The notes under the pieces: model-generated
What the model was told of the DNA's origin: nothing
The model's input: only the letters and a program-made list of their open reading frames with translations
Database searches by the model: none
Shown here: positions 34,134-42,751 of the stretch, piece after piece
Position numbering within the stretch: the first letter of the stretch is position 1
How the letters are laid out: each line of letters opens with the position of its first letter
Assembly: GCF_000184745.1 (NCBI RefSeq)
Contig: NC_014931.1
Location: 372,001-436,000 of the forward strand
Origin: Variovorax paradoxus EPS
Lineage (GTDB): Bacteria > Pseudomonadota > Gammaproteobacteria > Burkholderiales > Burkholderiaceae_C
Reading direction: 5' to 3'
Length of the DNA: 64,000 bases
Made by a program: the position numbers and the translations under genes

Positions 34134-35339
34134 TTACTTCAGCGGGCACTTGTCGGCGTAGCTGTCGCCGTAGTTGGTCAGCACGGTGTTGATCAGCTTG
34201 TTCGTGACCTTGCCCTGCGCATCCTTGCCGATCACGCGCAGGTAGAAGTTCTCGATGGGGTAGTGGTTGTTCGCGTACTTGAAGGCGCCGCGCGTGGAGG
34301 CGTAGTTGGCCTTCTTCAGCGCTGCGACCACTGCTTCGCGGTTCTGCGCGTTGCCGCCCGATTGCTTCACGGCCGCGTCCATCGCGAGGATCGCGTCATA
34401 GGCCTGCGCCGCGTACACCGACGGGTAGCGGCCGTTGTATTCCTTGCGGAACGCGGCCACGAACGCCTTGTTGGCGGGGTTGTCCAGGTCGTGCGCCCAG
34501 TGCGAGGTGTTGAACAGGCCGAGCATCGGCTCGCCGACGGCGCCGATCACATCTTCATCGGCCGAGAAGCCGCTGGTCACGAGCGTGATGTCTTTCGACA
34601 GACCCGCGCCCACGAACTGCTTGATGAAGTTGATGCCCATCGCGCCGGGCAGGAAGAAGTAGATCGAGTCGGGCTTGGCCGCGCGCAGTTGCGCGAGTTC
34701 GGCGGCGTAGTCGATCTGGCCGAGCTTGGTGTAGAGCTCGTCGGCCACCTGGCCCTTGAACTGGCGCTTGAAGCCGCCCAGTGCGTCCTTGCCGGCGGGG
34801 TAGTTGGGGGCGATGAGCACCGTTTTCTTGAAGCCGCGGTCCTGCGCGAACTTGCCGGCGGCCTCGTGGAACTGGTCGTTCTGGTAGGCGGTGCCGAAGA
34901 AATACGCATTGCATTGCGCACCCGCGAACTGGCTCGGGCCGGCGTTGGCCGAGAGGTACGGCACCTTGGCGTTGAAGAGCGTGGGGCCCACGGCCAGCGC
35001 CACGTTGGAGCCGATGGGGCCGCTGAAGATGTCGATCTTGTCGCGCTGGATCATGCGGTCGACCAGCTGCTTGGCCTGGTCGGGGCTGCCGGCCATGTCG
35101 GCCTGCACGAATTCGACGTCCTGTCCGCCGAGCTTGCCGTTCAGTTGCTTGATGCCGAGAGCGAAACCGTCGCGCGCCTCGGCGCCCAACGCTGCGAAAG
35201 GCCCCGAAATGTCGAGGGCCAAACCCACCTTCACGGGGGCGGCCATGGCCGACGCCGCGGTGCCAAGGGCTGCGCCGCAGAGCAGCAACGAGACGAGGGT
35301 GCGCGGCAGCGCGGGCGACTTCGGGGACAGGTGGCTCAT
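34134..35339 (-). CDS. Periplasmic binding protein of the Liv-type importer (LivK-like)
   Basis: 401 residues with a Sec signal peptide ending near 'ASAMAA', then a Peripla_BP_6 domain: 'VKVGLALDISGPFAALGAEARDGF', 'FSGPIGSNVALAVGP', 'YQNDQFHEAAGKFAQDRG'. Proteins of this branch in Comamonadaceae often serve aromatic acids as well as amino acids, so the ligand is left open. It is the first gene of the importer operon. Its upstream region has two short palindromes that look like operators. The mature protein has two cysteines. Confidence 0.88.
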   Translation of the reverse strand: MSHLSPKSPALPRTLVSLLLCGAALGTAASAMAAPVKVGLALDISGPFAALGAEARDGFALGIKQLNGKLGGQDVEFVQADMAGSPDQAKQLVDRMIQRDKIDIFSGPIGSNVALAVGPTLFNAKVPYLSANAGPSQFAGAQCNAYFFGTAYQNDQFHEAAGKFAQDRGFKKTVLIAPNYPAGKDALGGFKRQFKGQVADELYTKLGQIDYAAELAQLRAAKPDSIYFFLPGAMGINFIKQFVGAGLSKDITLVTSGFSADEDVIGAVGEPMLGLFNTSHWAHDLDNPANKAFVAAFRKEYNGRYPSVYAAQAYDAILAMDAAVKQSGGNAQNREAVVAALKKANYASTRGAFKYANNHYPIENFYLRVIGKDAQGKVTNKLINTVLTNYGDSYADKCPLK

Positions 35340-35416
35340 GGGTTCTCCGAGGGAGGAAGGATGAAACGACGCACCGGCACCGCGTCATGCAGCACCGGCA
35401 ACATCGAACCGTTGAT

Positions 35417-35464
35417 GGCTAAATACTTTAGCCGTAAACGATTTAGTGTCAACGGTGCTAGCAC
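35417..35464. promoter_or_regulatory. Palindromic operator candidates upstream of the importer operon
   Basis: GGCTAAA-TAC-TTTAGCC (35417-35433) is a perfect 7-bp inverted repeat with a 3-base centre. GTGCTAGCAC (35455-35464) is a perfect 10-base palindrome. Both lie 75-125 bases upstream of the binding-protein start, in a locally AT-richer stretch, fitting promoter and repressor sites. No regulator gene is adjacent. Confidence 0.45.
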
Positions 35465-35532
35465 GAATGGTGCCAATGAAACGTGTCACTTCCTGGTGCG
35501 GAGGCCCCGTTTCCGGGGCTCGCGAACCGTGT

Positions 35533-35772
35533 TCAGCCGAAGGGATTTGCCGTCGCAAACCAGAGGCCGATGCCGGTTGCGATGATGAATGCGCCGTCGG
35601 TCACGCCCGCGATCAGGAAGAACTTGGTCTGCAGCACGTCGACCATCTCGGGCTGGCGCGCGGTGCTCTCGAGGAACTTCTGGCCGACCAGTCCGATGCC
35701 CAGGCACGAGCCGAGGGCTGCGATGCCGATCAGCAGGGCGACTGCGAGGGGAAGGATGTTGAAGCCGGTCAT
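35533..35772 (-). CDS. atpE: Orphan F-type ATP synthase subunit c paralogue
   Basis: 79 residues forming two membrane helices joined by the polar loop 'KFLESTARQPE', the hallmark of F0 subunit c. The second helix carries the ion-binding Asp in 'GVTDGAFII'. The first helix has Gly-rich packing (GIAALGSCLGIGL) and lacks the Gln/Pro pattern of Na+-type rings, so it looks proton-type. No other atp gene is in the window. A normal subunit c gene lies in the atp operon, so this is probably a second, unlinked copy. AGGAGA precedes the ATG at 35772. It has its own upstream inverted repeat and a terminator before it. Confidence 0.8.
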   Translation of the reverse strand: MTGFNILPLAVALLIGIAALGSCLGIGLVGQKFLESTARQPEMVDVLQTKFFLIAGVTDGAFIIATGIGLWFATANPFG

Positions 35773-35836
35773 GGTGTCTTCTCCTGGTGGTTGGTTGATC
35801 GATGGACGTACTTTCCCGCAACGAGTGCGCACGGTC

Positions 35837-35855
35837 CATGACGTGGGAGGTCATG
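35837..35855. promoter_or_regulatory. Inverted repeat upstream of the orphan subunit c gene
   Basis: CATGAC and GTCATG form a perfect 6-bp inverted repeat with a 7-base spacer, about 65-85 bases before the subunit c start. It could be an operator; nothing else supports this. Confidence 0.3.
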
Positions 35856-35868
35856 CCCAGGACGCAAA

Positions 35869-35898
35869 AAAGCCGGCCGCGGTGAGGCGGCCGGCTTT
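35869..35898 (-). terminator. Intrinsic terminator of the large mosaic-protein gene
   Basis: A perfect 12-bp stem (AAAGCCGGCCGC with its complement) and a 6-base loop are followed on the minus strand by a run of T residues. It begins 19 bases after the stop of the 1569-residue protein and separates it from the subunit c gene. Confidence 0.85.
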
Positions 35899-35916
35899 CA
35901 GGGGAGCGTCAAACGG

Positions 35917-38900
35917 TCAGGGCAGTTGAGTCCAGCTCTGGTTGGTGCCGCCGTTGCAGGTCCAGGTGATCAACGCCGTGTCCTGCGCCGTCGAGGCGTT
36001 CGGAACGTCGAGGCACGAACCCGAGGCGCGGTTCTTGATCGTGCCGCCCACCAGGCTCCACTGCGTCGTGTCGCCGGCCGAGCAGGCCAGCTGCACCACC
36101 GCCGCGTTCGTCGTCGCGGTGCCGCTCTGTGCCAGGCACAGGCCGCTGTGTTCGGCCTTGAACTGCACGTAGCCGCCCGTGAGGCTCGTCACCGTGAACT
36201 TCTCGTTGCTCGCAGTGCCGCACGGCCACTGCACCGCCGTCGCGCCGCTGGTCGTCGACACGCCCTTGATGTTCACGCACAGGTTGCTCAGGTTCGAGCG
36301 GATGCGCGTGATCGTCGGCGTCGGGTCGCTGTCCTGCGATCGCACGTACTCGCGAATCGCCACCACGTCGGCGGGCGGCAGGCTGCTGGCGTTGCCGTGA
36401 CCGCCGGCGAGCACGTCCTGCAGCGTCGCGGCCTGTCCGTTGTGGAAGAAGGCCGTCGTGTTCCAGGTGCCCAAGAGCGTCGGCGTGTCGAAGCCCACGC
36501 CCGCCAGCGGCTGGTTCATGCCCTTGCCCGACGAGAGCTGGATGGTGCCCACGTCGTGCCGCTGTCCGTCGCGGAAGGTGGCGCCGGTGTGGCAGGTCAC
36601 GCACTGCGCCGAGGCGAACAGCGCCTGGCCCCGCGCCGCGTCGACGCTGAGGCTGCCGTCTGCGTTGCGCGCCGGGCTGCGCATGTACTTGTTCAGCGAG
36701 GTGAGGTAGGCCGCGAGATCGTCCAGCTGCGCGTTCTTGCCGGCCTTGGGGGCACCCAGCGGGTCTTGCGTGGCTGTGAAGTCCGCGTTCGAGAGGAAGC
36801 CGGTGCCGCCGAACTCGTTGCGGATGTCGTTCTCGAAGTCCTGCACCTCGTCGAAGTTGGCCGTCCAGTGCAGCTTGCCGTGGCCGAGACCGCGCCGTCC
36901 CATCAGGCTGATGGTGCGGCGCAGGCCCTCTCCGCGCTGGGTGAAGTCCCACACCATGCCGTCGTCGCCGGCATCCGCATGGCAGCTCGCGCAGGAGATG
37001 TAGTTGTCCTTGCTCATGCGCCGGTCCGACGCGTTGTAGAACACCTGCTTGCCGCGCAGCGCAGCGGCCGCCATCGGCTCCTGCGCGACCGTCGAGACGT
37101 TCTGCAGGAAGACCGGCGCCGCGGTCTCCGAAGCCAGCACCGAGGCCACGTCGTGCACCGACACCGAGCGCGCGAGGAAGTTGTTGACGAACAGGCGCTT
37201 CCTCGCCGCGTCCAGGTACAGGCCATGCGGCGCGCTGCTGGCGTTGATTTCGCCTCGCACCGAGCGGCTGTACGGATCGACGATCGCCACGCGATTGCCT
37301 TCCATCTGCGCGACGAAGAGGTAGTCGCCCGACGGCGAGTACAGCGCGGCGCGTGCCGGTGCCCGGTCGTCGAAGTCGATCTGTTCGGCGAACACTTCCG
37401 CGGCCGTCTGCAGGTTGACCTGCGAGAGGATGGAACGCACCGTCTGGTCGTGCGACAGGTTGATACCGTCCCTGAACTTGCCGCGCACGATGTTGTCCTT
37501 CTTCGAAGGCAGCACCGCCCGCGTGCCGTCCGGCGAAATGATCACCTGGCTCAGGTAGTTGGCGACGCCGCGCGCACGGCTCTCGGTGTCGACCGTGGTG
37601 GTGTCGACCGGCAGGGCGATGGTGGGCATCGCGCTCATGCTCTGCAGGTTCACCTTGTGCAACTGGCCGCCGGTCATCTTCGACTTGAAGCGCGTGACGT
37701 AGGCCACCTGCGCATCGCCGCTCACGGCGATGCCGCGCAGGTTGCCTTCGAGCGCGACCGCGCCGGTGGTGGCGCCGTTGCTCGGGTCGAAGCTCATCAG
37801 CACCGACTTGCTCTCCAGCGTCAGCAAGCCCTTGGCGCCATCGGGCGTGAAGGCCACGCCATAGGGGCCGCTGCCGTAGGCGAGCGGCACGGTGGCCGAG
37901 ACGCTGCCGTCGGCCGCGTTGAGCGCCACCAGCTTGTCTTCGCCCTGCACCGTGACCCAGATGCGGCCGTCGGGGCCGACCGCCAGTGTCTTCGCCTCGT
38001 CGCCCACGCGCACTTCCCAGCGCTTGGCCAGCGTTTCGGAGTTGATGGCGGCGACCGTGCCGCTGTCGGGGTTGACCGAGTACACCGAGTTCGCATCGCC
38101 CGCGATGTTGGTGGTGTGCGTGGGCGCCCGCGCCGTGGTCGGAACGATCACGGTGAGGTTGTAGGTGTAGAAGGTTTCGCGGCCGTTGGCGTCCTTCACC
38201 GTCAGCGTCACCGTGAAGTGGCCGGGGCGCGTGTAGGTGTAGGTGTAGTTCGGCTGATTCGAGTAGGCCGTCTGCGTGCCGTCGCCGAAGTTCCAGCGGA
38301 ACTGCGCGCCGCTGCTCCCCAACGTGCCGGGGTTGAACACCAGTTGGCCGTTGACCAGCTTCGGTCCGCCGCCGATGCCGGGGTCGCCGATGATGGCCTG
38401 CCCGCGCAGCGTGTTCACCTCGGTGTCGGACAGCACGCGGCCGTAGACCCGCACCTCCGCCAGCGTGCCCTTGAAGAGCGCCGTGTTGCCCTGGATCTGG
38501 CCCAGCACGCTGAACTTGTTCGCGAGGCCCTTGGTGCCGGTGAGGCCCGCGGAGGTGGTCTTCACGCCGTCGACGTACACCGCCTGCGCGCCCGAGGCCG
38601 CATCTCGCGTCAGCACCACGTGATGCCAGTTGCCGTCGTTCACCGCCGCGGTGGAGGCGGTGCCGCCGTCGTTGCCGACCGAGAGCTTGATGCGCCCGTT
38701 GCTGTCGAGCCAGCCCCAGAACACATCGTCCGCACCGCTCGGCTGGTCGCGCCCGAAGATGCCGGGCGCGGTCCAGGAGTTCGCACCGCCCGCCTGCGTG
38801 GTCTTCATGTAGAAGCTCAACGATGCGGTGCCGCCGAGCACGGTGGCCACGCCGTCGTTCTTCAGCGGCACACCGGCGGTGCGGTTCGCGAAGTTCATGC

Positions 38901-40626
38901 CGATGCTCTCGAACGCGTCGCCCGAGGCCGGTGTGCCGCTGTTGTTGCCGATCTGGTCGGAGAGGTTGCCCGCCAGCGTCCAGTAGTGCATCAGGTTGAT
39001 GTCGGTCGCGTTGCCGGTGTTGAAGGTCGAGCGGTAGTCCGCGCCGATGGCGTTGCCCGCATAGTCCTTCAGGCCGTTGGCCGGCAGGAACACTTCATAG
39101 CTCGTGCCCGGCTGCAGCGGCTGCTCGGGATGGAAGTTGACGATGCCCAACTGCACGCTGTAGGTGCCCGCCAGCGTGTTGCCGCCCACCGGACGCACGA
39201 TGAAGGTGTTGGAGTTCACGCTCTCGGGGCGGATGTTGTCGGTCATGCCCAGGCCGATGCGCGATGTCAGCGCCTGCTGCTTCGCGCCGTTGGCGGGCGA
39301 GACCTGTTTCACTTCCGGCTTGACGATGTCCGGGTCCACCGCATGCACGACGAAGCCGCTGCCCGAGCCGTGGTCGTTGCCCACGAAGACGAGGTTGCCG
39401 AAGATCGCGACCTGGCCGTTGTCCGAGTGCGAGAAGTTCGGATCGTCCTCGCGCAGGATGCTGCCGCGGCCCACTTCCACGTGGTTGAGCGGATTGCTCA
39501 CGTCCACCTTGTGGATGCGCGTCTGCGCGCCTTGAATGACGTAGTTGTCCTGCGTGGCGCAATAGAGCTGCTCGTCGATGACCAGCCGGTTGTCCTCGGC
39601 CACGAAGCGCGATCGGTCGGAGAGGTCGTAGCTGTACATCTTCGCGCCGCTGTTGCGCGTGGAGACGTGCAGGTTCCTGCCATCGAAGCAGGTCGCGTAA
39701 TAGAACGGCGTGGTGCCCACGATGGAATCGAGCACCTTGGGGTTGAGCGGGTCGGAGATGTCCAGGCTCGCGAAACCGCCGTTGCTTTCCATCGCGGTCA
39801 GCACCATGTGGTTGCCCATCGTGAAGATCGGGCCGAGGCGGAAACCGCCGAGTTCGCCGGTGGGCACCGGGTTGGGCTTGCCCGCGCCGCGGTTGGCGAC
39901 CACGGCATTCGCCGGGTCCCGTGCATCGACGATGAACATGCCGCGGCCGGCCGAGGCCACGTACAGGTAGGGCGCCTGCCACCAGAGCTGCCACGCCACG
40001 TTCTCGTAGTCGCCGGAATTGACACCGGGCAGCGCGAGTTTCTTCACCTGCTTGATGTCGTTGATGTCGGTGAAGTCCCAGAACTCGACGCCGTTGATGC
40101 TGGGCAGCACCACATACGTCTTGCCGCCGATCTTCGCGGTGCCGAAGGAGTGCGTCTCGCGGAACTCCTTGGTGCGGGCCTCCGGCTCGTAGATCTTCTT
40201 GACGAGCTGGATCTGCCGCGGGTTCGACACGTCGTACAGCAGGAAGCCGCCCGGGCCGAGGCCGCTGTCCGGCGCGAAGGAGGTGAGGAAGTAGCCGTTG
40301 ACCATGATGCCGGCGTTCATGCCGTAGTCCTTGCGGCCCGCGTAGGTGGCGGGCACCTCGCGCGACTCGTAGGCGCTGCTGTGCGCCGGATCGAGCGGGT
40401 GGTTGGGGCTGGTGATCATCGACACCGGCTTGAACAGTTCCGCCGAGGTGTAGGTGAGATTGCCCAGGCCCGGTCCCTGCAGCGGGAGCGGGTCGGCCAC
40501 TGCTTCGGAGACCGCCGTGGCCATGTTGCTGAGGGTCGTCATCGGACTGACCCCGGTGATTGCCGCGTGCGTCAGCAGTGTGACGAACGGCACCATCAAT
40601 GCCATCACGTAGTACCGGATCTTCAT
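35917..40626 (-). CDS. 1569-residue exported mosaic protein: beta-propellers, LamG-like, PKD, cytochrome c, ricin-type domain
   Basis: It starts at the ATG at 40626 with a hydrophobic N-terminal export segment. Approximate domain order: LVIVD-type propeller repeats (60-430, 'LLYDVSNPRQIQLV' and similar), Ig-like domain (435-540), concanavalin/LamG-like domain (615-745), PKD domain (760-840, 'WNFGDGTQT'), YVTN-type propeller (860-1185), a cytochrome-peroxidase/MauG-like domain with two heme c motifs (CASCH 1212-1216 and CVTCH 1342-1346), and a C-terminal ricin B-type trefoil (1430-1569). It should be exported and carry two c-type hemes, with carbohydrate-binding parts at the middle and end. 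Its reaction is unknown. No neighbouring cytochrome or maturation gene is present. A strong terminator follows. Confidence 0.85.
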   Translation of the reverse strand: MKIRYYVMALMVPFVTLLTHAAITGVSPMTTLSNMATAVSEAVADPLPLQGPGLGNLTYTSAELFKPVSMITSPNHPLDPAHSSAYESREVPATYAGRKDYGMNAGIMVNGYFLTSFAPDSGLGPGGFLLYDVSNPRQIQLVKKIYEPEARTKEFRETHSFGTAKIGGKTYVVLPSINGVEFWDFTDINDIKQVKKLALPGVNSGDYENVAWQLWWQAPYLYVASAGRGMFIVDARDPANAVVANRGAGKPNPVPTGELGGFRLGPIFTMGNHMVLTAMESNGGFASLDISDPLNPKVLDSIVGTTPFYYATCFDGRNLHVSTRNSGAKMYSYDLSDRSRFVAEDNRLVIDEQLYCATQDNYVIQGAQTRIHKVDVSNPLNHVEVGRGSILREDDPNFSHSDNGQVAIFGNLVFVGNDHGSGSGFVVHAVDPDIVKPEVKQVSPANGAKQQALTSRIGLGMTDNIRPESVNSNTFIVRPVGGNTLAGTYSVQLGIVNFHPEQPLQPGTSYEVFLPANGLKDYAGNAIGADYRSTFNTGNATDINLMHYWTLAGNLSDQIGNNSGTPASGDAFESIGMNFANRTAGVPLKNDGVATVLGGTASLSFYMKTTQAGGANSWTAPGIFGRDQPSGADDVFWGWLDSNGRIKLSVGNDGGTASTAAVNDGNWHHVVLTRDAASGAQAVYVDGVKTTSAGLTGTKGLANKFSVLGQIQGNTALFKGTLAEVRVYGRVLSDTEVNTLRGQAIIGDPGIGGGPKLVNGQLVFNPGTLGSSGAQFRWNFGDGTQTAYSNQPNYTYTYTRPGHFTVTLTVKDANGRETFYTYNLTVIVPTTARAPTHTTNIAGDANSVYSVNPDSGTVAAINSETLAKRWEVRVGDEAKTLAVGPDGRIWVTVQGEDKLVALNAADGSVSATVPLAYGSGPYGVAFTPDGAKGLLTLESKSVLMSFDPSNGATTGAVALEGNLRGIAVSGDAQVAYVTRFKSKMTGGQLHKVNLQSMSAMPTIALPVDTTTVDTESRARGVANYLSQVIISPDGTRAVLPSKKDNIVRGKFRDGINLSHDQTVRSILSQVNLQTAAEVFAEQIDFDDRAPARAALYSPSGDYLFVAQMEGNRVAIVDPYSRSVRGEINASSAPHGLYLDAARKRLFVNNFLARSVSVHDVASVLASETAAPVFLQNVSTVAQEPMAAAALRGKQVFYNASDRRMSKDNYISCASCHADAGDDGMVWDFTQRGEGLRRTISLMGRRGLGHGKLHWTANFDEVQDFENDIRNEFGGTGFLSNADFTATQDPLGAPKAGKNAQLDDLAAYLTSLNKYMRSPARNADGSLSVDAARGQALFASAQCVTCHTGATFRDGQRHDVGTIQLSSGKGMNQPLAGVGFDTPTLLGTWNTTAFFHNGQAATLQDVLAGGHGNASSLPPADVVAIREYVRSQDSDPTPTITRIRSNLSNLCVNIKGVSTTSGATAVQWPCGTASNEKFTVTSLTGGYVQFKAEHSGLCLAQSGTATTNAAVVQLACSAGDTTQWSLVGGTIKNRASGSCLDVPNASTAQDTALITWTCNGGTNQSWTQLP

Positions 40627-40762
40627 CGTTGCCTCCAAGTTGTTAGAAGTTCGCAGGGGGACCCACTGACTCGTTTCTTCTTCTCTGGCTCGACTTGCAA
40701 AGTGCGCGCGCAGCACGCACCCCGGCAGGCGACGGGTGATCGCCTGCCGTAAACCCTCCAGG

Positions 40763-40826
40763 AACCGTTCACGCTGAGCTTGTCGAAGCGCTGCGCGAGG
40801 CCTCGCCAAGCTCAGCCCGAACGGTT
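40763..40826. repeat. GCTTGTCGAAGC-family inverted repeat
   Basis: The arms at 40763-40789 and 40801-40826 pair with a few mismatches; the right arm reads GCCAAGCTCAGC instead of GACAAGCTCAGC. It lies between the aldolase stop and the mosaic-protein start, both on the minus strand, and so separates the two transcripts. Confidence 0.8.
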
Positions 40827-40854
40827 CTGGTTTTCGCTCCCACTGGCAGCGGCT

Positions 40855-41715
40855 TTACTTGCCTTGCTTCGTGCCGCCGGATTCGTAGATGTCCAAGGCC
40901 GCCTCGGCGCTGGCATCGCGATGGATCATGGCCATCAGTGCGCTGACCACCGCGGACGGATTGCCGTGCTGATAGACATTGCGTCCGTACACCATGCCGA
41001 CCGCGCCCTGGTCCAGCAGCGTGCGCGAGCGCGCGAACACCTGCGACAGGTCTTCGCGTCCGCCGCCGCGCACAAGCACGGGGCAGCGCGCGGCCTGCAC
41101 CACGCGGTGGAAATCCTTCGGATCGCTGGTCGGGTCGGCCTTGACGATGTCGGCGCCCATCTCGCGCGCGAGGCGCACCAGCGTCACGATCTTTTCGGCA
41201 TCGCCATCGACCATGTAACGGCTGCCGGGCGTGGGCGACTGCATCACCAGCGGCTCGATCATCAGCGGCATGCCGTAGCGGTCGCAATCGGCGCGAACGC
41301 GCGCGATGTTCTGCACGCACTGGCGGAACAGGTCGGGTTCGTTCGGCAGCATGAAGAGGTTGACCACCACGCAGGCCGCGTCGCGCTGCACCGCCGGCAA
41401 CACCGGGTCGTGCTCGTTCTGCAATTGCGCCCACATCACGCGGTGCAGCGTGGCGTTGTAGGGGTTGCCCATGTCGATGCGCATCACCAGCGCGGGCTTG
41501 TCGCGGCCGGGGCGGTCCTGCAGCAGGTCGGACTGGCCGTAGTTGAGTTGCAGCGCATCGGGGCCGGCGGCCACGAGCTTGTCGATGACCTGGGGCATGT
41601 CCTCCAGGCCGTCTAGGAATGAGGGCTCGTTGCACACGCCGTGATCGAGGGCGATGTCCAGGCAGCGGCCGTTGGTGAGCAGGCGGTTGAGCCGTGCTGT
41701 CTTGTCTTTCGACAT
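40855..41715 (-). CDS. Class I aldolase (DeoC/LacD/FbaB family)
   Basis: 286-residue TIM-barrel protein. The probable Schiff-base lysine is in 'GADIVKADPTSD' near residue 192. 'DIALDHGVCNEPSFLDGLED' at the N-terminus and the phosphate-binding 'VLVRGGGRED' and 'GAVGMVYGRNVYQH' fit the DhnA/LsrF-type class I aldolases. It probably cleaves a phosphorylated ketose into two three-carbon or smaller units. It is the last gene of the minus-strand half of polyol locus 2, 43 bases after the aldo/keto reductase. The exact substrate is not readable. Confidence 0.82.
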   Translation of the reverse strand: MSKDKTARLNRLLTNGRCLDIALDHGVCNEPSFLDGLEDMPQVIDKLVAAGPDALQLNYGQSDLLQDRPGRDKPALVMRIDMGNPYNATLHRVMWAQLQNEHDPVLPAVQRDAACVVVNLFMLPNEPDLFRQCVQNIARVRADCDRYGMPLMIEPLVMQSPTPGSRYMVDGDAEKIVTLVRLAREMGADIVKADPTSDPKDFHRVVQAARCPVLVRGGGREDLSQVFARSRTLLDQGAVGMVYGRNVYQHGNPSAVVSALMAMIHRDASAEAALDIYESGGTKQGK

Positions 41716-41758
41716 GGGAAAGAACTCCTTGTGGGGATCTGAAAAGAAGAGGGAGGTA

Positions 41759-42751
41759 TCAGGCGAGCGCGGAGAGGTGGCGCTTCGCCGCGGCGTCGAT
41801 CAGTCGCAAGGCTTCGTCGCCCAGTTCGACCGCGCCGGCACCGGCGTTCTCGATGGCCTGCTGGCGCACGCGCGCGCCGCAGAGTGCGACGGCGACCGTG
41901 CCGCGCGCAACGGTCCACGCGATCATCATCTGGCCGAACGAGCAGCCCAGCTTTGCGCGAATGGGCTCCAGCTCTTCGAAGAAAGCCTTGAGCGTCGCGC
42001 GATTGGCGGCGCTGAAGCGCGGGTTGCTCGCGCGCTGGTCGTCGCCCTTGAATTCGCGCTCGGGATCGATCGGGCCAGCCAGAAGGCCGAGGGCCAGCGA
42101 CGAGTAGCCCAGCACCGCGACGTTGTGCTCGCTGCACAAGGGCGCGAGCGTCGTTTCGATCTCGCGGTCGATCAGGCTGTAGCGCTCCTGCGCCGCATCG
42201 ACCGGGCCGTAGCGCAGGTACTCGGCGAGCGTCTCGGGGTTAACGTTGCTCACGCCGATGGCGCGGATCTTTCCCTGCTTCTTGAGGTCGAGCAACGCGT
42301 CCATGGTCTCGGCCACGGGCGTGGTGCTGTCCTGCCAGTGGGTGATGTAGAGGTCGATGTAGTCGGTCTGCAGGCGCTTCAGGCTCTCTTCGCACTCATG
42401 GAAGATCGACTCGCGCCCTAGGAAGCGGTACACCGGGTGGCCGTCTTCTTCGAAGAAGTGCGTACCTTGTTGTGTGTGCCAGACGAGGCCGCATTTGGTG
42501 GCGATCACGGCTTCTTGCCGGCGCCCCTTGAGCGCGGTGCCGACGATGCTTTCGGAGCGGCCGAGGCCATAGGCCGGCGCGGTGTCGATCAGGTTCACGC
42601 CCGCGTCGAGCGAGGCCTGGATCGCGATGACGGCGGCCGCGTTGTCCCCACCGCCCCACATCCAGCCGCCCATGGCCCAGGTGCCCAGGCCGATGGCCGA
42701 GCATTCGATGCCCGACGGGCCCAGCGTTGTCTTCTTCATCTCGCTCTTCAT
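41759..42751 (-). CDS. Aldo/keto reductase
   Basis: 330 residues. AKR features: 'IGLGTWAMGGWMWGG' at the N-terminus, the catalytic Asp and Tyr in 'LIDTAPAYGLGRSE', Lys in 'VIATKCGLVW', and His in 'YITHWQDS', giving a full Asp-Tyr-Lys-His tetrad. It reduces an aldehyde or ketone, or oxidises an alcohol, with NAD(P). The ATG at 42751 overlaps the permease stop by four bases, fixing the start. It probably handles an aldehyde released by the downstream aldolase, or the imported sugar itself. Confidence 0.88.
   Translation of the reverse strand: MKSEMKKTTLGPSGIECSAIGLGTWAMGGWMWGGGDNAAAVIAIQASLDAGVNLIDTAPAYGLGRSESIVGTALKGRRQEAVIATKCGLVWHTQQGTHFFEEDGHPVYRFLGRESIFHECEESLKRLQTDYIDLYITHWQDSTTPVAETMDALLDLKKQGKIRAIGVSNVNPETLAEYLRYGPVDAAQERYSLIDREIETTLAPLCSEHNVAVLGYSSLALGLLAGPIDPEREFKGDDQRASNPRFSAANRATLKAFFEELEPIRAKLGCSFGQMMIAWTVARGTVAVALCGARVRQQAIENAGAGAVELGDEALRLIDAAAKRHLSALA

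Noticed and set aside
35926..40752. A 1608-codon open frame on the plus strand opposite the mosaic cytochrome gene
   Set aside because: The minus-strand protein has clear domains and heme motifs. The antisense product is low-complexity Arg/Val/His/Ala without any domain.
40855..41715. The aldolase as LsrF of an AI-2 uptake system
   Set aside because: Although the fold and importer type are similar to the Lsr system, LsrK/LsrR/LsrG-type partners are missing and the neighbouring GlpD-like dehydrogenase does not belong to that pathway.
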